Shown in pieces: positions 51,886-60,000 of a stretch of DNA of 60,000 nt (position 1 is its first letter; each line of letters starts with the position of its first letter). Origin of the DNA: UBA1081 sp964443825 (GTDB lineage: Bacteria; Bacillota; Clostridia; Oscillospirales; Acutalibacteraceae); contig CAYUEV010000004.1 in NCBI GenBank assembly GCA_964443825.1, positions 1-60,000 on the forward strand, read 5' to 3'. Under the pieces are notes generated by a model that did no database searches, was not told where the DNA came from, and saw only the letters and a list, made by a program, of their open reading frames with translations. The position numbers were made by a program, and so were the translations under genes.

Positions 51886-51914
51886 TTGACAATTATACTT
51901 CCTTTATGTAAAAT
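51886..51914 (+). promoter_or_regulatory. Promoter of the NCS2 permease gene
   Basis: -35 TTGACA (51886-51891), 17-bp spacer, -10 TAAAAT (51909-51914). An ATCAT/ATGAT hairpin (about 51871-51886) abuts the -35 and may be an operator. The leader is about 58 bases with no recognisable aptamer. Confidence 0.75.
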
Positions 51915-51978
51915 AATATGGGGAGCGGAGATTTGTTTTGCTTTTCCATAAAATCCAAAATAACGCCGGGGTGATTTT

Positions 51979-53394
51979 TTGAAACTTATTTATGACGTAA
52001 AAGACAGACCAAAGTTCGGTCAGCTTATTGTTTTCGCTGTTCAGCAACTGCTCGCCATTATGGCGGCGACGCTCGTCGTACCTATTATTATAGGGAACGA
52101 TATGCAGCCGACCGCCGCTCTGTTCGGAGCGGGAATCGGAACTATAGTCTACGTTCTTTTCACAAAAGCGAAAAGCCCTGTTTTCTTAGGTTCGTCCTTC
52201 GCGTTTTTAGGCTCTATGGCGTCGGCGTTCGCGGGCGCCGTTTCTATGGAAGCGGGTTACGCGGGTCTTATTATAGGCGCGATTTTCGCGGGGCTCGTCT
52301 ACGTTGTTATCGCCATAATAGTGAAATTCGCCGGAGTAAAATGGATAGATAAACTCATGCCGAAGCAGGTTATAGGACCTACCGTCGCGATTATAGGACT
52401 TTCTTTAGCCGGAAACGCCATATCCGACCTTCAAAAAGGCAAGTTTATGGTCGAAACTACCGAGCAAGTAATTGAAAACGGGCAAATAGTTGAGAGCGTT
52501 ACCCAAACGCCTTCCGCTAACGTTCTGCTTTGCGTCTTGACGGGTCTTATAGCGCTCTTTGTCACAATGGTTTGTTCGGTCTACGGCAGAAAAGCCGCGA
52601 AACTTATTCCCTTTATAATCGGCATTTTATCAGGTTACGCGTTCGCCTCCGTCATGACTTTAATCGGGATTAAAACGGGAAACGACGCGCTTAAAATAAT
52701 AGATTTTAGCGTTTTTAACGATTTAAAACTTTTCGCCGTCCCCGACTTTACGTTTTTTAAAGCGGCTAAAGGCGTTAAGCAAATTGACGGCTCTTACATA
52801 GGAAGCCTGGCAATAGCGTATATCCCGGTGGCTTTCGTCGTCTTTGCGGAACATATCGCCGACCACAAAAATATATCGTCGATTATCGGTAAAGAACTTT
52901 TAGAAGATCCCGGTCTTCACAGGACGCTTTTAGGCGACGGCGTGGGATCTATGGTCGGCGCTGTTTTCGGCGGATGTCCTAACACGACATACGGCGAATC
53001 TATAGCTTGCGTCGCTATTACCGGCAACGCGTCCGTGGCGACTATTATCGCGGCGGCCGTGGGAGCTATGCTTATAGCCTTTATAGAACCGTTCGTGGCG
53101 TTTGTCGATTCCATTCCGAATTGCGTGATGGGCGGCGTTTGTATGGCTCTTTACGGATTTATCGCGGTAAGCGGTCTTAAAATGGTTCAACAAGTCGATC
53201 TTGAAGACAACAGAAACCTCTTTACGGTATCCGTCATACTTATAGCCGGCATCGGCGGTCTTACGCTGACTTTCGGAAAAATAAGCATTACCGCCGTCGC
53301 CACCGCGCTAATCCTCGGAATAATTACAAACGTCATTCTCTCTAAAAAACCGACAAATCCCAAAAATCCCCGGACAGAATCCGTTAAACAGTAA
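51979..53394 (+). CDS. Uracil/xanthine permease (NCS2 family)
   Basis: A 471-residue polytopic symporter of the NCS2 (UraA/PbuX) family with about 12-14 hydrophobic segments. Family landmarks: VQQLLAIMAATLVVPIIIG, FLGSSFAFLGS, the central FVVFAEHIADHKN (substrate-binding Glu/His region of UraA-type proteins) and GGCPNTTYGES. This pattern is closest to uracil permeases; xanthine or uric acid cannot be excluded. TTG start at 51979 with GGGGTGA upstream. No pyrR or pyr genes are adjacent. Confidence 0.93.
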   Translation: MKLIYDVKDRPKFGQLIVFAVQQLLAIMAATLVVPIIIGNDMQPTAALFGAGIGTIVYVLFTKAKSPVFLGSSFAFLGSMASAFAGAVSMEAGYAGLIIGAIFAGLVYVVIAIIVKFAGVKWIDKLMPKQVIGPTVAIIGLSLAGNAISDLQKGKFMVETTEQVIENGQIVESVTQTPSANVLLCVLTGLIALFVTMVCSVYGRKAAKLIPFIIGILSGYAFASVMTLIGIKTGNDALKIIDFSVFNDLKLFAVPDFTFFKAAKGVKQIDGSYIGSLAIAYIPVAFVVFAEHIADHKNISSIIGKELLEDPGLHRTLLGDGVGSMVGAVFGGCPNTTYGESIACVAITGNASVATIIAAAVGAMLIAFIEPFVAFVDSIPNCVMGGVCMALYGFIAVSGLKMVQQVDLEDNRNLFTVSVILIAGIGGLTLTFGKISITAVATALILGIITNVILSKKPTNPKNPRTESVKQ

Positions 53395-53411
53395 GTCGTT
53401 CTAAAATAAAG

Positions 53412-53441
53412 CGCCGCGATTTTTTCGCGGCGTTGTTTTTG
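53412..53441. terminator. Bidirectional terminator between convergent genes
   Basis: The 8-bp stem CGCCGCGA/TCGCGGCG (53412-53419 with 53425-53432) is followed by TTGTTTTTG on the plus strand. On the minus strand it is followed, after one base, by TTTATTTTAG. It can end both the permease and the leucine-rich-repeat gene. Confidence 0.8.
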
Positions 53442-53449
53442 AGGTTTAG

Positions 53450-56089
53450 TTATTCTTCTATCTCCGCGGACATAAGGAGAATCGTTCTCGCGTCCTCCGC
53501 CGCGACTATACCGTCAAGATTCATATCGGCGGCTGAAAATTCATAGTCGGAAGGTTTTTGCAGCCTAGACGATATTCTTAAAGCGAGCCTCGCGTCGCCC
53601 GCAGTTATCGCGCCGTCGCTATTAACGTCCCCCAAAATGAAATCATGCGGGTCTATGGCGGGAATTTCCTCACGGTTTATTGTTTCCCCGCAAACCGTAC
53701 ATTTTTGCGTTTTTAATCCGGGAACTCCTACTTTAGCGGGAGTTTCAATTTCCCATTTCCCTAAAACATGACCTTTAACGGGGATTTCGGTTTGCTCTTT
53801 AATTATAGCGCCGCAGACTGAGCATTTCTCTCCTTCGGTAAGTCCCGTTTCGGTGCAAGTCGGGTCTTTCCCCTCTATAATTTCCGGCGTGTGACCTTTA
53901 GCCGGCGTTTTTTCCTCATAAAACGCGCCGCAAACAGAACACGTATGAACGGTAAAACCGTCTTCGGTGCAAGTTGGAGGGACTGTTTTCGTCGCTTCGA
54001 ATATATGTTCGTGAGTATCTTTAAGGGGTGGTATAGTTTCTTCGTTTAGAACTTCTCCACAGACTAAGCACTTTTGCTGCTTTAATCCTTCCTCGCCTAT
54101 TTTAGGTTCTTTTACAATAGCCCAATCACCCGGCGTGTGACCTTTAGCCGGCGCCTTTTCCTCATAAAGCGCGCCGCAGATAGAACAAACATATTTATTT
54201 ACGCCGTCCTTTGTGCAGGTTGCGGTTGTTTCGGTCAATACAAAATTATGAATATGTTCTTCCTCCAAAGCGGGAATCTCCTGACGGTTTATTGTTTCCC
54301 CGCAAACTCTACATTTTTGCACTTTTAGTCCCGGAACGCCGACCTTGGCGGGTTTTTCGACTTCCCATTCTCCCAAAACATGACCTTTAGCTGGGATTTC
54401 CGTTTGCTCCTTAATTATAGCGCCGCAGACTGAGCATTTCTCTCCCTCGGTAAGTCCCGTTTCGGTGCAAGTCGGGTCTTTCCCGGGGATTGTTTCAATC
54501 GTATGGTTTGTTTTCGGAACGCTGTTTTTGTTTATAATTTCCCCGCACACTTCACAATATTCGACCTGAGTCCCTTCCTGTGTGCAAGTAGGGATCTTTT
54601 CTAATTTCGTAGTTAAGTTAGAGTGCGCGCACGGTATTTCCTCAACTTGTATGTTATTTTCTATGGCGTAAGTGTAAGCCGCCGAATTTTTTACGCATCT
54701 TATCGTTTTAAGGCTTTCGCAATTATCAAAAGCTCTAAAGCCTATCGACGTTACGGAATCGGGAATGGTAACGGAAGAAAGGACGCCGCATTCAAAAAAA
54801 GCGCATTCCCCGATTTCTTTTACGGAAGAGGGGATATCGACTTTATTAAAAGCGCGACAGTAACCAAACGAGCCGTCGGGTATTTTCTCCGTTCCCGGTT
54901 CAAAAGCAGCCTCTGTAAAGCTTTTAGCGTTATTAAAAGCGCTCGTTATACGAACCGTGTTATTGACTTTTGTATAACTTCCCAAAACGGTAACGGTTTT
55001 TGGAATAGTCGCGCTTTTAATCGCCGTGCCGAAAAACGCGTTACCGCCGACGGACGTTAAGCCTTCGTTAAGGGTTACTTCGGAAAGATTTTCACAGCCG
55101 TAGTAAGCGCTCGTTCCTATCGTAAGAAGGTTTTTTGGCATAACGGCGGAAGTTTGCCCCAAACAGCCTTTAAAACATTCGTCGCCTATGCTTTTAAGGT
55201 TTAAGGGGAGTTTTTGATTTAATAAATTTACGCACCCTGAAAACGCGCCGGAACCTAATATTTCCACGCTGTCGGGGATATTAAGGTCGGTTAGCCCTTC
55301 GCAGTTCAAAAACGCGTTTTGACCTATTTCGGTAGTCGTATCGGGGATTGACACATTTTGAACGCTCCCGCAGTTCACAAGAGCTTTATCGGGGATTTTT
55401 TTAATTCCGTCTTTAAAAACGACTTCTTTTAAATTTTCGTTGGAAGACAGCGCGCCGTAATACTCCATGAAAACGTCCATTTTTACGACGGTGGAGGGAA
55501 TGGTCACGGAACTTATTTTTGTGCCTTGAAACAGTCCGCAGCCTAAGGTTTTAAGACCTTCGTTTAAAGCAACGGAGCTTAATTCTGAACATTCCCGGAA
55601 AGCCCCTCGCCCTAACGTTTCAAGGGAAGAGGGGAGAGTTACCTCTTTAATCTTAATAAGACCGCAAAAACAGTCGATTCCTATGCTTTTAACGGAATCG
55701 GGAAGATTAAGTTCGGTTAAATTTTCAAGCCCATGGAAACTGTGACTTCCAATGTCTAAAAGATTTGAGCCAAAATTTATATGCGAAATATTTTTACAAT
55801 TTTCGAAAGCGCGATCCGATATAGTAGTTAAATTATCGGGCAGATTTAACCCCGTTATATTTAAATTCCCCGCAAACGCGTCATTGTATATTATTTCTAC
55901 GGCTAATCCTTCTATCGTGTTGGGAATGGTAAGGTCGCCCGAAAACTCTCCCGACAGCCCCGTAATAGTTACGTGGTCGCTATCTTTAACGTAAGTAAAC
56001 TCATAATCGGAAGAAAACGCCGTCGGAGCGTAAGTTAAAATAAAAGTCGCAGCGATTAAAACCGAAATAAATTTTTTTGCTGTTTTCAT
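53450..56089 (-). CDS. BspA-type leucine-rich-repeat dockerin surface protein
   Basis: An 879-residue secreted protein. Signal peptide (1-27). A long array of BspA/LRR_5-type repeats (about 40-480; units such as LTDLNIPDSVEILGSGAFSGC) forms a binding solenoid. A tandem region of Cys-rich repeats (about 490-815; CSVCGAIIKEQ and CRVCGETINR types with paired CxxC) follows. A C-terminal dockerin (LGDVNSDGAITAGDAR, AADMNLDGIVAAEDAR) closes the protein. The Cys-rich region contains a 72-residue unit present twice at 65/72 identity. LRR_5 proteins usually bind host or microbial surface molecules. GGAG precedes the ATG. It lies 20 bp downstream of the subtilase gene, so the two probably form one operon. 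Confidence 0.88.
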   Translation of the reverse strand: MKTAKKFISVLIAATFILTYAPTAFSSDYEFTYVKDSDHVTITGLSGEFSGDLTIPNTIEGLAVEIIYNDAFAGNLNITGLNLPDNLTTISDRAFENCKNISHINFGSNLLDIGSHSFHGLENLTELNLPDSVKSIGIDCFCGLIKIKEVTLPSSLETLGRGAFRECSELSSVALNEGLKTLGCGLFQGTKISSVTIPSTVVKMDVFMEYYGALSSNENLKEVVFKDGIKKIPDKALVNCGSVQNVSIPDTTTEIGQNAFLNCEGLTDLNIPDSVEILGSGAFSGCVNLLNQKLPLNLKSIGDECFKGCLGQTSAVMPKNLLTIGTSAYYGCENLSEVTLNEGLTSVGGNAFFGTAIKSATIPKTVTVLGSYTKVNNTVRITSAFNNAKSFTEAAFEPGTEKIPDGSFGYCRAFNKVDIPSSVKEIGECAFFECGVLSSVTIPDSVTSIGFRAFDNCESLKTIRCVKNSAAYTYAIENNIQVEEIPCAHSNLTTKLEKIPTCTQEGTQVEYCEVCGEIINKNSVPKTNHTIETIPGKDPTCTETGLTEGEKCSVCGAIIKEQTEIPAKGHVLGEWEVEKPAKVGVPGLKVQKCRVCGETINRQEIPALEEEHIHNFVLTETTATCTKDGVNKYVCSICGALYEEKAPAKGHTPGDWAIVKEPKIGEEGLKQQKCLVCGEVLNEETIPPLKDTHEHIFEATKTVPPTCTEDGFTVHTCSVCGAFYEEKTPAKGHTPEIIEGKDPTCTETGLTEGEKCSVCGAIIKEQTEIPVKGHVLGKWEIETPAKVGVPGLKTQKCTVCGETINREEIPAIDPHDFILGDVNSDGAITAGDARLALRISSRLQKPSDYEFSAADMNLDGIVAAEDARTILLMSAEIEE
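53659..53874 (-). repeat. 216-bp direct repeat, copy 2 (C-terminal)
   Basis: In-frame duplicate of 54270-54485 within the same gene, displaced by 611 bp with no indel visible. It encodes the 72-residue unit beginning GKDPTCTETG and differs at seven residues. Confidence 0.8.
54270..54485 (-). repeat. 216-bp direct repeat, copy 1 (N-terminal)
   Basis: Partner of 53659-53874. It encodes the first copy of the same 72-residue Cys-rich unit. Confidence 0.8.
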
Positions 56090-56109
56090 AATATTCTCCT
56101 TTTTTACTT

Positions 56110-57603
56110 TTAAAACAAATTGCTAAAAGAAAGGCGTCCGTCTATAGAGGAATCAATTATCGCGCTTTTTACCTGTTCGGAAGCAATACCCGGGTTTTTG
56201 GCAAATAATATCCCCGCCGCGGCCGTTACGAAAGGCGCCGCCATGCTTGTGCCGCTCGCGTAGAGAAGATCTCCCTCAGGCGAAAGACCGCAAATATTTT
56301 CGCCCGGGGCTAAAACAGATACCGCGTCGCCCGTATTGGAAAACGGAGACACGCCCCCGTCCTCGCCGCAGGATGACACAATCATTATATGCGAGAGGAC
56401 TTCTTTAGAATCAATGTCGCTAAAAAAGAAAGAGTACTTAGCGTCGGCGTTATTTGTTTTTTTAGAAAAAATATTGAAGACGTCAATTTTATTTAAAATC
56501 TCTTTATCGCCCATGCTAAAAATATCGGAGCGCGTTTTATAATACGACGATTCGCCGTTATTTCCGGCGGCGAGAACTATGATAAATTCGTGTTCTTCGC
56601 TGAGCTTTTTTAAAAATTCCGAAAAAAACCTATTTTCGGATTCAATAAAATCAAGAGTATTGCGATCCCCCGCCATCGCGCTTAAAACAACAAAATCGTT
56701 ATATCCCATGCTGACGTTTATAGCCTTAACGTCTTTCCTTACTATCATATCGGCTAACGAAGCCGCCCAGTAGGAGAGAGTGTTGTTTATCCCGGAGTAC
56801 GATAAAATGGAAGCCCCCGGCGAAACTCCGGGCAGTTTAGATTCGGGTTTTCCTCCCATAATTTCGGCGACTACAGAACTGTGAAAACCGTAGGCGTCTG
56901 AAATCTTATTGAAATCGCAAAATTTTATATATTCTTGTGAGTTTTCTATATTCACAAAACCGTTGGACGGGTCTAACGGTAGATCGATCATCCCTAAACG
57001 TATTTTTTCTTTTCCGATATTTTTTGATATTTTTTGAGCCTTATAAATATCAATCATATCGTAATAGTATGTGTTTAAGTCGCTCCTATTAAAGTCGAGG
57101 CTGATTTCGCTTTCATTCGCCGATTTTACGGGCGTTTCCTCAAAATAATCGGGAACGCTTATTAAAACGTCCGGCGATAGCGTAAGTTCCTCGCACTTAT
57201 TTAAAAGAGTATTGTAATCGGTGTTTTTAAATGAAATCTCGTAAAAGTCGGCGCACTTAATATAACCCGAAATCGTCCCGCCCTCATTTTTAGCCGCGTT
57301 TTTAATATCGTTATATGAAGCGTCGTCCTCCGCTATAAGTATAGCCGTATCGCGGCGGTATTTAAATCTTTCGTCGCCCTTAGCGTAATCAATATCGGAA
57401 TATGAAATTTCGCTTATATAAAAATCCTCGTCTTTATCTTTAGAAAAAAGTGAATATAAATCAAACGAGAAAGGGAACTCCGTAAGATTAGGAGCGTAAT
57501 ATGAGACAGGCTCGAAAATATAAAGAAGAAAAAGAATTAAAAAATAAAGAACAACCGCCGAAAACGGGATAAGAAAAATAAGAAATTTTTTACTTTTTTT
57601 CAT
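56110..57603 (-). CDS. Membrane-anchored S8 subtilisin-like protease
   Basis: A 497-residue serine protease counted from the ATG at 57603, which begins a hydrophobic anchor (residues 5-30). The longer reading to 57771 runs through the upstream gene's terminator and is rejected. Residues about 82-155 resemble an inhibitory propeptide-like domain. The catalytic domain carries Asp207 (GMID), His241 (GFHSSVV), Asn348 (AAGNNG) and Ser453 (GTSMAAPFVT), so the triad is complete, although the Asp and His contexts are divergent. Without a cleavable signal it should sit on the outer membrane face. It is followed 20 bp later by an LRR dockerin protein and preceded by another; processing of surface proteins is possible but unproven. 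Confidence 0.88.
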   Translation of the reverse strand: MKKSKKFLIFLIPFSAVVLYFLILFLLYIFEPVSYYAPNLTEFPFSFDLYSLFSKDKDEDFYISEISYSDIDYAKGDERFKYRRDTAILIAEDDASYNDIKNAAKNEGGTISGYIKCADFYEISFKNTDYNTLLNKCEELTLSPDVLISVPDYFEETPVKSANESEISLDFNRSDLNTYYYDMIDIYKAQKISKNIGKEKIRLGMIDLPLDPSNGFVNIENSQEYIKFCDFNKISDAYGFHSSVVAEIMGGKPESKLPGVSPGASILSYSGINNTLSYWAASLADMIVRKDVKAINVSMGYNDFVVLSAMAGDRNTLDFIESENRFFSEFLKKLSEEHEFIIVLAAGNNGESSYYKTRSDIFSMGDKEILNKIDVFNIFSKKTNNADAKYSFFFSDIDSKEVLSHIMIVSSCGEDGGVSPFSNTGDAVSVLAPGENICGLSPEGDLLYASGTSMAAPFVTAAAGILFAKNPGIASEQVKSAIIDSSIDGRLSFSNLF

Positions 57604-57645
57604 AAACGCTGATATGATATTGCCTGGCCGCCGCTTAAAATTATT

Positions 57646-57673
57646 TGCCCCGACCGCATGACCGGTCAGGGCA
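57646..57673 (-). terminator. Terminator hairpin after the N-gapped dockerin gene
   Basis: An 11-bp stem TGCCCTGACCG/CGGTCGGGGCA on the minus strand (57663-57673 with 57646-57656, one G-T pair), followed by AATAATTTT. The U-tract is moderate. Confidence 0.6.
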
Positions 57674-57694
57674 GTTTTGTATTTAATTAAAATT

Positions 57695-58438
57695 TCAGAA
57701 AGATTGGAGTTTTGCCGAAACTCTAAGGATAATTCTCGCGTCGGCCGCTTTAACGTCTTCTTTATCGTCACAATTAGCGGCTAAACTCTGAGCGTTATTA
57801 AGATTGGATTCAAGTTTCGCGGAGACTCTTAACGCTAATCTCGCGTCTGCCGCTTTAACGTCGCCGTCGCAGTTTATGTCGCCCATAACTACGATAACAT
57901 AGCTCAATCCCGCGTCGTTTTTAGATATTATATATCCTGTGGCTACGAGAGCGTCGTCGGCTACGTCAGAACCGTCGGCGGCGGTTATCGTCCAACCTGA
58001 CGTCGAAATCAACTTTTTAAACTCAGCGGCGGTCGTCGCGGCTAATTTTGACGTAACGACTTTTGCATTTTCATCGGCGGTAAGAGGGCTCCCTTCCGCA
58101 AAGCCTATCGAGGTGGCTATCACTAAGCCGCAACGTTTGCATTTACCGCTTTCGTCTAAATCATGACCTAAGGCGGGAGTTCTGTCTGACACGTAAGAAT
58201 CGCCGCAAACGGAACACGTGAACGTAGTATATCCGGCCTCTGTGCAAGTGGGAGGAGTTACTATCGACACGTAATCGTGGTCAATCTTTTCGGTTTCGTT
58301 ATCTCTGTAAACGTCGCCGCATCTCTTACACGTGTGTTCCGTGTAACCGGCGGACTGACAAGTGGGCGCTACTACTTTCTCCTCGTAATCATGCCCTAAA
58401 GCGGGAACTTCCTCTGTGTACTCGTCGCCGCAGACAGA
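57695..58438 (-). CDS. C-terminal part of gapped LRR-cohesin-dockerin gene
   Basis: 247 residues that continue the gene starting at 59943, after the assembly gap. It opens inside a Cys-rich repeat (VCGDEYTEEVPALGHDY) and contains two more such units. A small domain follows (about GFAEGSPLTADENAKVV onward, reading as a beta-rich module), and it ends in a dockerin (MGDINCDGDVKAADAR, then a second repeat). The second calcium loop (NCDDKEDVKAADAR) is atypical: it lacks the D-x-N-x-D-G spacing, so calcium binding there may be weak. The stop TGA is at 57695. An isolated start near 58270 is not needed because the frame is open up to the gap. Confidence 0.8.
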   Translation of the reverse strand, partial: SVCGDEYTEEVPALGHDYEEKVVAPTCQSAGYTEHTCKRCGDVYRDNETEKIDHDYVSIVTPPTCTEAGYTTFTCSVCGDSYVSDRTPALGHDLDESGKCKRCGLVIATSIGFAEGSPLTADENAKVVTSKLAATTAAEFKKLISTSGWTITAADGSDVADDALVATGYIISKNDAGLSYVIVVMGDINCDGDVKAADARLALRVSAKLESNLNNAQSLAANCDDKEDVKAADARIILRVSAKLQSF

Positions 58439-58538
58439 NNNNNNNNNNNNNNNNNNNNNNNNNNNNNNNNNNNNNNNNNNNNNNNNNNNNNNNNNNNNNN
58501 NNNNNNNNNNNNNNNNNNNNNNNNNNNNNNNNNNNNNN
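58439..58538. other. Assembly gap (100 N)
   Basis: Exactly 100 N inside a repetitive coding region. Flanking coding lengths plus 100 do not sum to a multiple of three, so the gap length is a placeholder. Repeats flanking it (PALGHDY units) probably caused the break. Confidence 0.97.
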
Positions 58539-59943
58539 CAGCGTAATCATGCCCTAAAGCGGGAACTTCGTCAGTCTTATAAGTATTTCCGCACATAGTG
58601 CAAGTGTGAGCCGTATATCCCGCCTCTGTGCAAGTGGGGGAAACTATTTCTTCTTTGTAATCATGAGGTATAGTTGGTATAACTTTGCCCGGAGTTATCA
58701 CTTTCCCACAAGAAAGGCAAACCGTATCGCCCGTGTAACCTTCTTCAGTGCAGGTTGGGTCTTTCGCGTTTTGCGTTTCGGCGTCGCCTACATGGCGCGT
58801 GGGATCAATGGGAATTTCGGATGTAATATCCTTGCCGCAGATTACGCAATGAAGAGCCGCTGTTCCCGGGTCTTTACAAGTCGCCTCTTTTAACACTGTG
58901 TTTTCAAAACTGTGAAGAGAGGCGGTTCCTGTGTACTCGGGTACCGTAATAAGAGCGTCGAGACGCATCGCGGCGGTCGTGGTAATCGTAAACGAGGCTT
59001 CATCCGTCTTAGCGGCAATATCGGCGTCGGGGATATTGAACTTTAAATCAACCATTTTATACGAACATTTTCCCGATAAAATGTTGTAACTAATGTTTTC
59101 GCTCGCCATAACGGCTATTGAAACTTTGCCTTCGTTGTTAAACACCGCCGCTGAAGTTATGCCGTTATCTTTATCTTCAGTGTAAATAGGGTCGTTTCCT
59201 CCGGCATAAGTAAGACCTTTATAAGCAACTTCAAAGTTGCCCGCGTTGAATCCGGACGCGTCGTTTAAATAAATCGAAACCGTAACTTGCTTTTTTTTGC
59301 CGTCGACTGACGACTCAATAGAAACGTTGGGCTGTCTTAACACATAAGCGACGGAGTTTTTGACGCAGTAATTATAAGCCGCGTCGCCGTAATCGCAAGT
59401 AATTTTAAGCCCCGAAATACCGCTAAAGGCTTCCGCTCCTATGCTTGTAACTGAATACGGGAGAGAAACAGCGGCAAATTTTGTATTTTTGAAGGCGCCG
59501 CCCCCGATAGTCGTAACGCCTTCCGGAATATTTATGGTCGTAAGAGCTTTACAGCCCTCGAAAGCCGATTTGCCTATACTTTTAATCGTGGAGGGCAGCT
59601 GTACGCTTGTAACGCCTTCAAGAGCCGATAAAGAGAAGTCGCCTATGCTTGTAACGCCCTCTCCGACAACAACTTTCGTAGCGTCTTTATTAGCGCGTTC
59701 ACTCCGAAGAAATCCTACGCTGACGCGCTTATCAAATCCTTGACCGTCGTTCGATTTCGTAAAGTTTTTAACAGCGCCCTTGCCGGACACGGTGATCGTT
59801 TTCGTGTTCGTGTCATACGTCCAGCCTATGCCGTCGCCTAACGAGCCGTTCGACGTTGCGGCCGAAGCGGCGATTGTCGTAAAAATCGACAAAATAAGCG
59901 CCAGCGCCAAGACGCTGATAATTTTTTTAGATTTTTTATTCAT
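58539..59943 (-). CDS. N-terminal part of gapped LRR-cohesin-dockerin gene
   Basis: 468 residues before the assembly gap. ATG at 59943 with GGAGG seven bases upstream; a TTG seven codons earlier overlaps that site. Signal peptide (1-29), a beta-rich segment, BspA-type leucine-rich repeats (about 75-190; ALTTINIPEGVTTIGGGAF), a cohesin-like module (about 205-345; QVTVSIYLNDASGFNAGNFE), then Cys-rich repeats of about 30 residues (PTCTEAGYTAHTCTMCGN). With the 57695-58438 part the full protein carries both a cohesin-like and a dockerin module, so it may act as a chain-building scaffold element. Confidence 0.8.
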
Positions 59944-60000
59944 AACCAGACCTCCAGAATACAAGGTTAGTCAAATCTACAAGTACATGATAAACTAATT
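59944..60000. other. Right edge of window
   Basis: Ribosome site and leader of the minus-strand gene. Any promoter lies at or beyond the window edge. Confidence 0.4.

Noticed and set aside
53640..54560. CRISPR-like array from repeated motifs
   Set aside because: The repeats are in-frame coding for Cys-rich protein units, are of unequal spacing and lack uniform short repeats with unique spacers.
57604..57771. Longer N-terminus of the subtilase
   Set aside because: It overlaps the 3' end and terminator of the upstream dockerin gene and has unrelated composition; the ATG at 57603 starts the membrane anchor.

Overview
The window looks like a draft-assembly contig from a strictly anaerobic, Gram-positive Clostridia member, probably near Ruminococcaceae/Oscillospirales. 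The placement is inferred from gene content. Dockerin and cohesin-like surface proteins with Thr/Pro-rich linkers, single-membrane anchors with no outer-membrane genes, near-consensus sigma-A promoters, frequent TTG starts, a soluble oxygen-sensitive Hdr/Flx iron-sulfur system and GatCAB all fit. A run of exactly 100 N (58439-58538) marks an assembly gap.

Layout. 174-1917 (minus): an RluA-type pseudouridine synthase and a zinc-ribbon membrane protein. 2223-6197 (plus): four secreted or membrane-anchored proteins (cohesin-like, linker, dockerin, zinc-ribbon tail). 6388-6519 (minus): a 43-residue gene with its own promoter, ribosome site and terminator. 6806-9923 (minus): a second RluA enzyme, ilvE and a secreted anchored protein. 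10336-12327: ligA. 12364-21034 (minus): a compact nine-gene operon hdrB-hdrC-hdrA-flxD-two ferredoxin-type proteins-flxA-frdB-frdA. 21287-22639: a secreted beta-rich protein. 22723-27081 (minus): lon-engB-lysA. 27231-29606: a MacB-like ABC transporter. 29737-32280: a large dockerin protein. 32613-38355 (plus): xpt and a BMP-type nucleoside ABC importer. 38915-41708: a phosphodiesterase and wecC-wecB. 41770-46813: an aspS-gatC fusion followed by gatA and gatB. 46800-53394: a DUF2207 protein, GH27 alpha-galactosidase, greA, lysS and an NCS2 permease. 53450-59943 (minus): two leucine-rich-repeat dockerin proteins flanking a membrane-anchored subtilase.

Main biological points. (1) The nine-gene operon places a NADH-oxidising, HdrA-centred complex of the flavin-bifurcating type directly upstream of a soluble fumarate reductase. 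The fumarate reductase lacks the covalent-FAD histidine, the 3Fe-4S motif and membrane anchors. A soluble NADH-dependent bifurcating fumarate (or related enoate) reductase is the simplest hypothesis. (2) Aspartyl-tRNA synthetase is fused in frame to GatC and followed by gatA and gatB, which suggests a covalently linked transamidosome. (3) Four dockerin modules share a DAR-x-x-L-R-x-S-A signature and are attached to non-enzymatic scaffolds. Two cohesin-like modules lie in the same 60 kb, which suggests a surface assembly that is not a classical cellulosome. No tRNA, rRNA, CRISPR array, prophage or insertion sequence was seen.
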